64,000 bases of DNA from Alteriqipengyuania abyssalis. Lineage in GTDB: Bacteria > Pseudomonadota > Alphaproteobacteria > Sphingomonadales > Sphingomonadaceae. Under the pieces are notes generated by a model. That model had not been told where the DNA came from. It saw only the letters and a program-made list of their open reading frames with translations, and searched no databases. The DNA is taken from assembly GCF_019857185.1 (NCBI RefSeq), contig NZ_JAHWXP010000001.1, positions 496,001 through 560,000 of the forward strand, written 5' to 3'. Position numbers and translations under genes: made by a program. Within the stretch, counting starts at the first letter, position 1, and every line of letters begins with the position of its first letter. Positions 53,739 through 61,821 of this stretch are shown here, one piece after another.

Positions 53739-54386
53739 CTACAGGCTGTAGCGCTCGTCGATCGGGACGAAGCGGTTCTGCGCCTCGTCATAGACGTCGA
53801 CCATGCCGGTCGCGATGTCGTAGACCCAGCCATGCAGCTCCAGCTCGCCCTGGGCGAGTCGCAGGGCGACGGTCGGGTGGGTGCGAAGGTGCTGCAGCTG
53901 CAGGACGACGTTCTGCTCCAGCAGCAGCCGCATCCGGTCCTTGTCGCTCTTCCCGTTGCCCAGCGCATCGGCAATGTCGACCGCGGCGCGGCTGTAGCCC
54001 AGCCATTCGCGGACATGGGGCAGGGTGTCGAGCGAGCTGGAATCGTCGTGCAGCTGCATCGCGCTCTTCATCGCGCCGCATTCGGTATGCCCGCACACGA
54101 TGATGTGCGGCACTTCGAGCACCGCGCTGGCGAACTCGATGCTGGCGGTCATCCCGCCGGTCTGGTTGGTATGCGGGGGCACGATATTGCCCGCGTTGCG
54201 GCAGATGAACAGCTCACCCGGATCGGTTTGCGTCATCATCCCGGTCTCGATTCGCGAATCCGAGCAGGTGATGAACAGCGCCTCGGGCGACTGGCCCTGG
54301 CTCAGTTTCTCGAAGAAGTCCTTCCGCGCGGGGAAGACATCTCGCTGGAATTTCAGCACGCCGGGGGCGAAACGGGGAATGGCCAC
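53739..54386 (-). CDS. Beta-class carbonic anhydrase
   Basis: This 215-residue zinc enzyme interconverts CO2 and bicarbonate. It has C41-x-D43-x-R45 in 'FITCSDSRIE' and H100-x2-C103 in 'VCGHTECGAM', the zinc and catalytic residues of the beta class, plus 'FICRNAGNIVPP'. The length is normal for the family. Confidence 0.95.
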   Translation of the reverse strand: MAIPRFAPGVLKFQRDVFPARKDFFEKLSQGQSPEALFITCSDSRIETGMMTQTDPGELFICRNAGNIVPPHTNQTGGMTASIEFASAVLEVPHIIVCGHTECGAMKSAMQLHDDSSSLDTLPHVREWLGYSRAAVDIADALGNGKSDKDRMRLLLEQNVVLQLQHLRTHPTVALRLAQGELELHGWVYDIATGMVDVYDEAQNRFVPIDERYSL

Positions 54387-54504
54387 GCTATTCTCGATCT
54401 GCAGCTAGTAAAGTGCGCGGGGTCTAGCCGGTCATCGCTCGAATGCAAGCGGGCGCGCGAGGCCATGGTGACCTCGCGCGCCCGGATAGTGCCAGTGCGG
54501 CTGC

Positions 54505-54684
54505 CTATTCGGCGTCGGGAACGTAGGTCCCAAGCCGGTGGTGCAGCGCGTTGATCTTGGCCAGTTCCTCGCGGTCTTCCGTGGTCCGCGCATGGCTCGC
54601 CAGAGCGGCGCGCAGCAGGCGGAAGTCGGCGGTGGAAAGCAAAGCGCGAGCGCGGCCGGGTTCTTTGGGGGTTTCGTCGGTCAT
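54505..54684 (-). CDS. Small hypothetical protein downstream of aceA
   Basis: A 59-residue frame from the ATG at 54684 to TAG at 54505 encodes MTDETPKEPGRARALL, then a helix ('DFRLLRAALASHARTTEDREELAKINALHHRL'), and ends 'VPDAE'. A-T-rich and GC codon usage match the neighbouring genes, and a GAGCGGATGCACTT sequence precedes the start. It lies 82 bases after the isocitrate lyase stop on the same strand. No family is recognised; the function is unknown. Confidence 0.6.
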   Translation of the reverse strand: MTDETPKEPGRARALLSTADFRLLRAALASHARTTEDREELAKINALHHRLGTYVPDAE

Positions 54685-54766
54685 AAGTGCATCCGCTCCA
54701 TCGGCAATTCGGGTGTCGCTGGGGCTGCAATGCCTCCCCAGCGACCCGGTGACAAGGCTTGGCAGC

Positions 54767-56371
54767 CTAGGCGGCGAACTGATTCATGGTGTTGTCCTTG
54801 CCGCCAGCCTTGAGGGCGGCTTCGCCGGCGAAGTATTCCTTGTGGTCGTCGCCGATGTCGGAGCCGGCCATGTTCTGGTGCTTCACGCAGGCGATCTGCT
54901 GGCGGATTTCCTCGCGTTGGACGTTCTTGACGTAGCCAAGCATCGCCTCTTCGCCGAAGTAGCGCTTGGCGAGGTTGTCCGTGCTCAGCGCGGCCGTGTG
55001 ATAGGTCGGCAGCGTGATCAGGTGGTGGAAGATGCCGGCACGCTTCGCGCCATCGGCCTGGAAGCTCTGGATCTTCGCATCCGCCTCGATCGCCAGATCG
55101 GTGCCGTCGTAGTCCACGCTCATCAGCTTGGCGCGATCATAGGCGCTGACATCCTTGCCGTCCTTCTCCCACGCATCAAACACTTGCTGGCGGAAGTTGA
55201 GCGTCCAGTTGAAGCTGGGCGAGTTGTTGTAGACCAGCTTCGCATTGGGCACCGTCTCGCGAATCTTGTCGACCATTTCGGCGATCTGCTCGACATGCGG
55301 CTTCTCGGTTTCGATCCACAGCAGGTCGGCGCCGTGCTGAAGCGAGGTGATGCAGTCGAGCACGACCCGGTCCACTCCCGTGCCGGGGCGGAACTGGTAC
55401 AGGTTGCTAGGCAGACGCTTGGGCGCCAGCAGCTTGCCGTCGCGGCTGATGAAGACCTGGCCGTTCTTGATGTCGGACGGGTCGACTTCGTCGCAATCGA
55501 GGAAGCTGTTGTACTGGTCGCCCAGATCGCCCGGCTCGGTCGAGTAGGCGATCTGCTTGGTCAGGCCCGCGCCCAGACTGTCGGTGCGCGCAACGATGAT
55601 CCCGTCTTCGACGCCCAGTTCGAGGAAGGCGTATCGGATCGCGCGGATCTTCTGGAGGAAGTCCTCGTGCGGCACGGTGACCTTGCCGTCCTGGTGGCCG
55701 CACTGCTTTTCGTCCGACACCTGGTTTTCGATCTGCAAGGCGCAAGCACCGGCTTCGATCATCTGCTTGGCGAGCAAGTAGGTCGCCTCGGCGTTGCCGA
55801 AACCTGCGTCGATGTCGGCGATGATCGGAACAACGTGAGTTTCGTAGTTGTCGATCGCGTTCTCCAGCCGCTTGGCTTCGGTCTCGTTGCCGCTTTCACG
55901 CGCTGCGTCGAGGTCGCGGAACATGCCGCCCAGCTCGCGGGCGTCTGCCTGCTTGAGGAAGGTATAGATCTCCTCGATCAGCTCGGGAACGGCGGTCTTC
56001 TCGTGCATCGACTGGTCGGGCAGGGGGCCGAATTCGCTGCGCAGCGCGGCGACCATCCAGCCGGACAGGTAGAGGTAGCGGCGCTTGGTGCTGCCGAAGT
56101 GCTTCTTGATCGCGATCATCTGCTGCTGGCCGATGAAGCCGTGCCACGCGCCCAGCGACTGGGTGTAGTTCGCCGGATCGGCGTCGTAGGCATCCATGTC
56201 TTCGCGCATGATCTTCGCGGTGTATTTCGCGATGTCGAGCCCGGTGCGGAAGCGGTTCTGCAGGCGCATGCGCGCCGCGCTCTCGGCATCGATCGCGGCC
56301 CAAGCGTCTCCGCCCTGGCCGATGCGGGTCTTCAGGTGCTCGGTTTCGCTTGCGTAGTTCGACTTCGTCAT
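54767..56371 (-). CDS. aceA: Isocitrate lyase (long form)
   Basis: This 534-residue enzyme splits isocitrate to glyoxylate and succinate, the entry to the glyoxylate shunt. It shows 'IADIDAGFGNAEATYLLAKQMIEAGACALQIENQVSDEKQCGHQDGKVTVPHEDF', with KQCGH as the active-site signature (KKCGH in many homologues), and the length of the long form. GGAG precedes the ATG. It diverges from a ScfR/RamB-type regulator, whose gene starts 161 bases away. Confidence 0.95.
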   Translation of the reverse strand: MTKSNYASETEHLKTRIGQGGDAWAAIDAESAARMRLQNRFRTGLDIAKYTAKIMREDMDAYDADPANYTQSLGAWHGFIGQQQMIAIKKHFGSTKRRYLYLSGWMVAALRSEFGPLPDQSMHEKTAVPELIEEIYTFLKQADARELGGMFRDLDAARESGNETEAKRLENAIDNYETHVVPIIADIDAGFGNAEATYLLAKQMIEAGACALQIENQVSDEKQCGHQDGKVTVPHEDFLQKIRAIRYAFLELGVEDGIIVARTDSLGAGLTKQIAYSTEPGDLGDQYNSFLDCDEVDPSDIKNGQVFISRDGKLLAPKRLPSNLYQFRPGTGVDRVVLDCITSLQHGADLLWIETEKPHVEQIAEMVDKIRETVPNAKLVYNNSPSFNWTLNFRQQVFDAWEKDGKDVSAYDRAKLMSVDYDGTDLAIEADAKIQSFQADGAKRAGIFHHLITLPTYHTAALSTDNLAKRYFGEEAMLGYVKNVQREEIRQQIACVKHQNMAGSDIGDDHKEYFAGEAALKAGGKDNTMNQFAA

Positions 56372-56495
56372 GGGGGGCTCCGTAAAAAGCTGTGTTCGTG
56401 ACGCAGCAGATACCCCTCAGTCGGCTTTCCAGACAGGGTTTGTTACAGACTATCTTGTCTCAACCGCCGTTTTTGCTAGTCATTAATTGTGTATC

Positions 56496-56511
56496 TGTAA
56501 TTATCTTTACA
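56496..56511. promoter_or_regulatory. Inverted repeat in the aceA-regulator spacer
   Basis: TGTAA (56496-56500) and TTACA (56507-56511) are perfect arms with a 6-base spacer, 22 bases before the regulator ATG, in an unusually A/T-rich stretch (56437-56516). A second TGTTACA occurs at 56441-56447 nearer aceA. These are the best candidates for binding by the adjacent regulator; this is inferred. Confidence 0.5.
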
Positions 56512-56532
56512 AAGTTCGAGTAGGAGCGGCTC

Positions 56533-57855
56533 ATGAGCGAACCATCCCTCTATGCCGGTGCCGCGCTGCGACGCCTGCGCCGTCGCGAAGGGCTGACGCA
56601 GGCGAGCATGGCGCAGCGCCTGTCGATCTCGCCCAGCTATCTCAACCTGATCGAGCGAAACCAGCGCCCGGTCACTGCACGCGTGGTTCTCGAACTGGTC
56701 GACCAGTTCGATTACGATCCGCGCTCCCTGCAGGAAAGCAGTGCGATCGGCGGGGTCGACGGGCTCGCGCGGCGTCTGGGCGACGATCGCTTCGCCGATC
56801 TGGGGATCGACCGCGCCGAAGTGACCGAATTCCTCGCCGCCGCGCCGCAGGCTGCCGCCGCCTTCGCCCGCCTGTTCGACGAGCGGGGCAAGGCCGCCGC
56901 GCAGACCCGCCCGTTCGAGGAAGAGGTGTGGCGCGCGATCGAGCGCTGGCGCAACCACTTCGCCGATCTGGACGAGGCGGCGGAGAATCTGGCCGACGAG
57001 CTGCGCCTTGCCCGCGCGGATATCGGTGCGGCGCTGACCGATCACCTGCGAGAGCGGCATGACCTTGCGATCCGGTACCTCCCGCGCGCCGTTTTGCCCG
57101 AGGCGAACCGGCGGCTCGACCTGCATGCGCGGCAGGTCCAGCTGTCCGAAATGCTCTCCCCCGCGGCGCGCAATATCGAGATGGCCAAGCAGGTTGCCGA
57201 ACTCGAGCAGCGCGAGTTGATCGCGGACATCGCCGATGGCGCGTCGTTCGATCACCGCGAGGGGCGCGATGCCTTCGCCCGCTACCTGCGCGCCTATTAC
57301 GCGCGTGCACTGGTGATGCCCTATGGCCGGTTCCTGCGCGCGTGCGAGGCGACCGCTTACGAGCCGCAGGTGCTTGCCCGCCGCTTCGCCACCGATGTGG
57401 GCGAAGTCGCCCGCCGGTTCACCACCCTCCAGCGGGTCGGCCAGCGCGGTCTACCCTTTTTCGTCGGGCGGATCGACGGATCGGTGCAATTGTTCGAACG
57501 GCTGCTGGGCGCAAGCGGGACCAGCCTGCTCGACCGCCGGCCCGGCTGCCCGCGTCTGGGGCTGGAGCGGCGTCCCGAATGGCACTCCCAGGCAATCATG
57601 ATGGAAAGCGGTGCGTTAGGGCCGGAACACTGGCTGGTCGCGCATATCGCCGCGCCACCCTACGCGGACGAACCGCGCACCGACGTTCTGCTGCTGGGCC
57701 TGGAGGCGAAGTTTGCCGATGCCACGGCGATCGGTCGCGGTGTCTCTCTGAAGGAAGATGATGCGACGCCGATCGGCCCTGGCTGCCGCACCTGTCGCCG
57801 GATCGAATGCCCCGCGCGTTCGCTGCGCGGACCAATCCAGACGGCGGTCGCGTGA
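56533..57855 (+). CDS. ScfR/RamB-type short-chain fatty acyl transcriptional regulator
   Basis: This 440-residue protein has an N-terminal XRE helix-turn-helix ('GAALRRLRRREGLTQASMAQRLSISPSYLNLIERNQRPV'), a middle ImmA/IrrE-like region ('AFARYLRAYYARALVMPYGRFLRACE', without an HExxH), and a C-terminal DUF2083 ending with 'CRTCRRIECPAR' cysteines. This is the layout of RamB and ScfR regulators of acetate, propionate and glyoxylate genes. Divergence from aceA strongly suggests that it controls isocitrate lyase. Ligand not known; acyl-CoA sensing is a family inference. Confidence 0.88.
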   Translation: MSEPSLYAGAALRRLRRREGLTQASMAQRLSISPSYLNLIERNQRPVTARVVLELVDQFDYDPRSLQESSAIGGVDGLARRLGDDRFADLGIDRAEVTEFLAAAPQAAAAFARLFDERGKAAAQTRPFEEEVWRAIERWRNHFADLDEAAENLADELRLARADIGAALTDHLRERHDLAIRYLPRAVLPEANRRLDLHARQVQLSEMLSPAARNIEMAKQVAELEQRELIADIADGASFDHREGRDAFARYLRAYYARALVMPYGRFLRACEATAYEPQVLARRFATDVGEVARRFTTLQRVGQRGLPFFVGRIDGSVQLFERLLGASGTSLLDRRPGCPRLGLERRPEWHSQAIMMESGALGPEHWLVAHIAAPPYADEPRTDVLLLGLEAKFADATAIGRGVSLKEDDATPIGPGCRTCRRIECPARSLRGPIQTAVA

Positions 57856-57924
57856 CCTTGCACGGAACCGCAAGGCGTCTTGCGCTTTGTGCAAGTCAGA
57901 AAAACCGTAAGGGGCGCACTCGCC

Positions 57925-58215
57925 ATGACTGAAGAACGTATTACCGAACACACTGATCAGGACGGCCACACCCATACCACGCACACCATCGTCAGCGATG
58001 GGGAGCGCAGAAAGAGCGGCGGGACGACCATCGTGCTCCTGATCGTGGCCCTCATTGCCGTCATCGCGGCAATCTATCTGTTCTCCAACATGACCAATGC
58101 CGAAGTTGCGAAGGACAACGCGGTCGAAAACGCGGCTAACCAGGTGGGCGACGCTGCCAACCAAGCCGGTGATGCGATCGAGAATGCGGCAGACCGGGTC
58201 GCCCCGTCCGAGTAA
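57925..58215 (+). CDS. Small single-pass membrane protein with helical repeats
   Basis: This 96-residue protein has a His/Asp-rich N-terminus ('HTDQDGHTHTTHT'), one transmembrane helix (about 49-69) and a C-terminal amphipathic repeat of Asn/Ala/Asp ('ENAANQVGDAANQAGDAIENAADRV'), resembling LEA- or apolipoprotein-like helical repeats. It could bind metal or stabilise the membrane, but no function is known. AAGGGG precedes the ATG at 57925. A strong hairpin follows the stop. Confidence 0.8.
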   Translation: MTEERITEHTDQDGHTHTTHTIVSDGERRKSGGTTIVLLIVALIAVIAAIYLFSNMTNAEVAKDNAVENAANQVGDAANQAGDAIENAADRVAPSE

Positions 58216-58223
58216 TTGCGGCG

Positions 58224-58247
58224 CCCTGCCGAAGGTTTTCGGCAGGG
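58224..58247 (+). terminator. Terminator hairpin after the small membrane protein
   Basis: CCCTGCCGAA (58224-58233) and TTCGGCAGGG (58238-58247) form a perfect 10-base stem with a GGTT loop. It is followed by TGTAAAATTTA, a weak T tract. It separates the upstream gene from the exopolysaccharide regulatory operon. Confidence 0.75.
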
Positions 58248-58264
58248 TGTAAAATTTACCGACA
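58248..58264 (+). promoter_or_regulatory. Candidate PrsR (PEP-CTERM box) site
   Basis: TGTAAAATTTACCGACA contains the near-perfect palindrome GTAAA-A-TTTAC followed by CCGACA, about 67 bases before the glycosyltransferase ATG. A regulator of the PEP-CTERM-box type is encoded in this operon, so autoregulation is plausible. I do not see a clear sigma54 -24/-12 promoter, and the consensus could not be checked. Confidence 0.35.
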
Positions 58265-58330
58265 TTTCATCACTCGCTCCTAAGCCGAACCTCCGCAGAA
58301 CGACGCGGAGAAGGGTTTCGACAGGGCGCG

Positions 58331-59716
58331 ATGATCAGGCTGTTCAAGCACTACATCCCACAGGCCGTGTTGCTCTACGGCTTCTGCGATTTCATTCTTC
58401 TTCTGCTCGCAGGCGATCTGGCGTGGCACCTGCGTGCCATGCAGATCGGGATCGAGGTCGGCCCGTGGACCCAGCGGCTGCCGCCGATCATCGGCTTCAC
58501 CATTATCTGCTCGATGTCGCTGGTCGCACTGGGCCTTTACAGCCCCGAAGCGCTGCGCAGCCCGCGCTATGCCTTCGCCCGTTCGCTGGTGGCGCTGTCG
58601 CTCGCCGGGGTGGCGCTGGCGGTGCTCGACTTCGTACTGCCGACCGTCGGATTCTGGCGTTCTACGCTGCTCTATGCCCTCGGCCTGGCCCTGATCATGA
58701 TGGGCCTAACCCGCGTTGCCCTGAGCCATGCGGTCAACCGCGAGAACCTCAAACGGCGTGTCGTGGTGATGGGTGCCGGCACCCGCGCCTCCCGGCTCAA
58801 GGCGCTCGAAGAGTGTGGCGACAGCGGTTTCAAGATCGTGGCCTTCATCGCGATGAACGAACCCCATCGTGTCTTGGAACAGGCCATAGGGCGCGACGAA
58901 CTGGGCGATCTGGGTGCCTTCGTTGAACGTGTCCGCGCGACCGAAGTGGTGCTGGCGCTCGAAGAGCGGCGTAATGCACTGCCGCTGGCGGATCTGGTTC
59001 GGGTGCGCACGAAAGGCGTCCCGGTGCACGAGGTCTCCAGCTTCCTCGAACGCGAGACGGGGCGGGTCGATCTCGACACGCTCAACCCCAGCTGGCTGAT
59101 CTTTTCGGACGGGTTTTCCGCCGGGCGGCGCTGGTCGAGCATCACCAAGCGAACCGTGGACATCATCGCCAGCCTCATCGTGCTGACCATCACCCTGCCG
59201 GTGATCGCCCTGTTCGCCATCCTTGTGAAGCTGGACAGCAAGGGCCCGGCCTTCTTCCGGCAGCAGAGGGTCGGTCTCCACGGGCGGCCCTTCGTCCTGC
59301 TGAAGCTGCGCAGCATGCGCACCGATGCGGAGAAGGACGGCGCACAATGGGCGACTGTCGGCGATCCGCGAGTAACCCGTCTGGGCCGTTTCATCCGCAA
59401 GGTCCGGATCGACGAGCTGCCCCAGACCTGGAGCGTGCTGAAGGGTGAGATGAGCTTCGTCGGCCCGCGTCCCGAAGTGCCCTGTTTCGTCAACGACCTC
59501 GAAGACCAGCTGCCCTTCTATGCCGAACGCCATATGGTGAAGCCGGGGATCACCGGGTGGGCGCAGATCAACTACCCCTACGGCGCGAGTATCGAGGATG
59601 CACGGCACAAGCTGGAGTATGATCTCTACTATGCCAAGAACTACACCCCCTTTCTCGACCTGCTGATCCTGCTCCAGACGCTGCGGGTGATCCTCTATCC
59701 CGAAGGCGCGCGCTGA
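58331..59716 (+). CDS. TIGR03013 XrtA/PEP-CTERM system glycosyltransferase
   Basis: This 461-residue inner-membrane protein starts with four or five transmembrane helices (about 15-135), has a Rossmann-like middle ('RVVVMGAGTRASRLKAL') and ends in a bacterial sugar-transferase domain: 'KRTVDIIASLIVLTITLPVIALFAILVKLDSKGPAFFRQQRVGLHGRPFVLLKLRSMR' and 'RKVRIDELPQTWSVLKGEMSFVGPRPEVP'. It primes a lipid-linked exopolysaccharide. It overlaps prsK by one base, so the three genes form an operon with the sensing pair. Confidence 0.92.
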   Translation: MIRLFKHYIPQAVLLYGFCDFILLLLAGDLAWHLRAMQIGIEVGPWTQRLPPIIGFTIICSMSLVALGLYSPEALRSPRYAFARSLVALSLAGVALAVLDFVLPTVGFWRSTLLYALGLALIMMGLTRVALSHAVNRENLKRRVVVMGAGTRASRLKALEECGDSGFKIVAFIAMNEPHRVLEQAIGRDELGDLGAFVERVRATEVVLALEERRNALPLADLVRVRTKGVPVHEVSSFLERETGRVDLDTLNPSWLIFSDGFSAGRRWSSITKRTVDIIASLIVLTITLPVIALFAILVKLDSKGPAFFRQQRVGLHGRPFVLLKLRSMRTDAEKDGAQWATVGDPRVTRLGRFIRKVRIDELPQTWSVLKGEMSFVGPRPEVPCFVNDLEDQLPFYAERHMVKPGITGWAQINYPYGASIEDARHKLEYDLYYAKNYTPFLDLLILLQTLRVILYPEGAR

Positions 59717-61821
59717 TGGCCGACGCGGGATTGTGGCATGTGATCGCGCTGGCCAGCCATACCGTATGTGCCGCGGCCTGCGCGCTGGCCGCGATCTGGC
59801 TAGGCCGCAGGCCTCTGCCTTGGCGGCGTGAGCGGATTGCGGGGCTGGTCGCGCTGTGCCTGACCGGCGTGTGGGCGGGCGTGCTCGCCGCGCTCGGCCC
59901 GGCGGCGCTGGTCACTGCTGGGGCCGAGGTGCTGCGCAACCTCAGCTGGCTGGCGCTGGTCCATGCGCTGTTCGCCGGGGGGGTGGATCAGGAGAGTGCG
60001 CGCAAGGTGCGCTTCGTGATCGTCAGTCTGGTGTTCGTGGAGCTGTTGCAGGGTGCGGTGCTGGCAGCAAACGCACTGATCGATGCAGGGCCGGAGTTTG
60101 CCGCGTCGGCGCTGCGCGTATCCTCGCTGTTCCACATGCTCGTCGCGATCGGCGCGCTGGTGCTGCTGCACAATCTCTATGTCGGTGCCTCGCATCGCGA
60201 CCGGGCGAGCACGCGGTGGGTCGCGATCTCGCTGTCTGCGCTGTGGCTGTTCGAACTGAACTACTACGCCGCGACCTGGCTGTCGGGCGAATTTCCTGAC
60301 CAGATCGCGGCGCTGCGCGGGATCGTGGTCGCAATCGCATTCGTGCCGCTGGCGATGGCGCTGGGCGCCGATGTGAGTGCCCTGCGCTTTCGAGCATCGC
60401 GCAAGGTGGCGTTCCGTTCGCTCTCGCTGCTGCTGATCGGCGGCTATCTGCTGGCGATGGCGGGTCTCGCGCGGGTGCTGAACCTGATGGAAGCGGATGG
60501 CGCGCGGCTTGCGCAGGTCGGCTTCCTGGTCGCGCTGCTGACCGTGATGGCGCTGTGGCTGCCGTCCGAACGGTTTCGCGCGTGGCTGAAGGTCACCACA
60601 CAGAAGCACCTGTTCAGCCACCGCTACGATTACCGGGCCGAGTGGTTGCGGCTTGCCGACACGATCGGGCGGGGCGGAGAGGCAGGCGATGCACTGCATT
60701 TGCGCGTGCCCAAGGCTATGGCGGACATTACCGAGAGCCCGTCTGCCGCGCTGTTCCTGCCCGATCCCGAAGGCACGCTTGTCCTGGCCGAGGCCTGGCG
60801 CTGGCCCACGCTAGCCGATGAGGTGGTGAGCCTGCCGGATCAGATGGCCGGCTTCCTTTCGCAAAACGACTACGTGATCGACCTCGAACAATGGCGCTCG
60901 GGAAAGTCTGAGGCAGGCGACGTCGATCCGCTGCCAGCCTGGCTGGACGTGGACAGCGCGAGCTGGGCGATCGTGCCCCTGCGCCATTTCGACCGGTTGC
61001 AGGGCGCGGTGCTGCTCGCCCGACCACTGATCGATCGCCAGCTCGACTGGGAGGATTTCGACCTGCTCAAGGTCGTCGGGCGACAGCTCGCCAGCTATCT
61101 TGCCGAACAGGCGGGGCAGCACGCGTTGATGGAAGCGGCGCGGTTCGACGAGTTCAATCGGCGGATGGCCTTCGTCCTCCACGATATCAAGAACCTCGCC
61201 AGCCAGCTGTCGCTGCTGTCGCACAATGCGCAGCGCCACGCGGATAATCCCGCGTTTCGGGAGGATATGCTCAAGACGCTGGGCACCAGCACCGCCAAGC
61301 TCAACGGTCTGATCCAGCGTCTTGGCCGGTATGGCAACCAGCGCGCGCCCGAGGTCGAGCAGGTCGAACTGGCCCGCCTGGTAGGCGACGTTGCGACCCG
61401 CTTCGAGGGTTCGTTGCAGGCCCGTATCTCGATCACCGGCGATGGTGCCGCAACGGCCGATCGCGAGGGGCTGGAGCAGGCGCTGGTCCACCTTATCCAG
61501 AACGCCTTCGACGCAAGCCCCGCGAACGCGCCGGTCTGCGTGGCGATCCACGGGGATCATATCGGCACCAGCATCGATATCGTCGATGTCGGCGAAGGGA
61601 TGGACCCGGCTTTCCTGCGCGAAAAGCTGTATGCGCCCTTCGTCAGTTCCAAAGCCGATGGCTTCGGGATAGGCGCTCTGGAAGCGCGCGAACTGATCCG
61701 CGCGATGGGCGGGCGGCTGCTGGTCCAGTCACGGGTCGGCCTTGGCACGCGCTTCACCATCGAACTGGCCGGGGTCGCAAGCGCACCGGTCGACAAGAAA
61801 CTCTCCCGCGAGGCAGCCTGA
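59716..61821 (+). CDS. prsK: PEP-CTERM system sensor histidine kinase
   Basis: This 701-residue sensor has about eight hydrophobic segments in its first ~275 residues, a GAF-like middle (about 330-470), the phosphoacceptor H489 in 'FVLHDIKNLASQLSLL', and an ATPase domain with 'LVHLIQNAFDASPANAP', 'IVDVGEGMDPAF' and 'GFGIGALEARELIRAMGG'. This is the PrsK layout of PEP-CTERM/exopolysaccharide loci. It is coupled to prsR by overlapping TGA/ATG. The signal sensed is unknown. Confidence 0.93.
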   Translation: MADAGLWHVIALASHTVCAAACALAAIWLGRRPLPWRRERIAGLVALCLTGVWAGVLAALGPAALVTAGAEVLRNLSWLALVHALFAGGVDQESARKVRFVIVSLVFVELLQGAVLAANALIDAGPEFAASALRVSSLFHMLVAIGALVLLHNLYVGASHRDRASTRWVAISLSALWLFELNYYAATWLSGEFPDQIAALRGIVVAIAFVPLAMALGADVSALRFRASRKVAFRSLSLLLIGGYLLAMAGLARVLNLMEADGARLAQVGFLVALLTVMALWLPSERFRAWLKVTTQKHLFSHRYDYRAEWLRLADTIGRGGEAGDALHLRVPKAMADITESPSAALFLPDPEGTLVLAEAWRWPTLADEVVSLPDQMAGFLSQNDYVIDLEQWRSGKSEAGDVDPLPAWLDVDSASWAIVPLRHFDRLQGAVLLARPLIDRQLDWEDFDLLKVVGRQLASYLAEQAGQHALMEAARFDEFNRRMAFVLHDIKNLASQLSLLSHNAQRHADNPAFREDMLKTLGTSTAKLNGLIQRLGRYGNQRAPEVEQVELARLVGDVATRFEGSLQARISITGDGAATADREGLEQALVHLIQNAFDASPANAPVCVAIHGDHIGTSIDIVDVGEGMDPAFLREKLYAPFVSSKADGFGIGALEARELIRAMGGRLLVQSRVGLGTRFTIELAGVASAPVDKKLSREAA

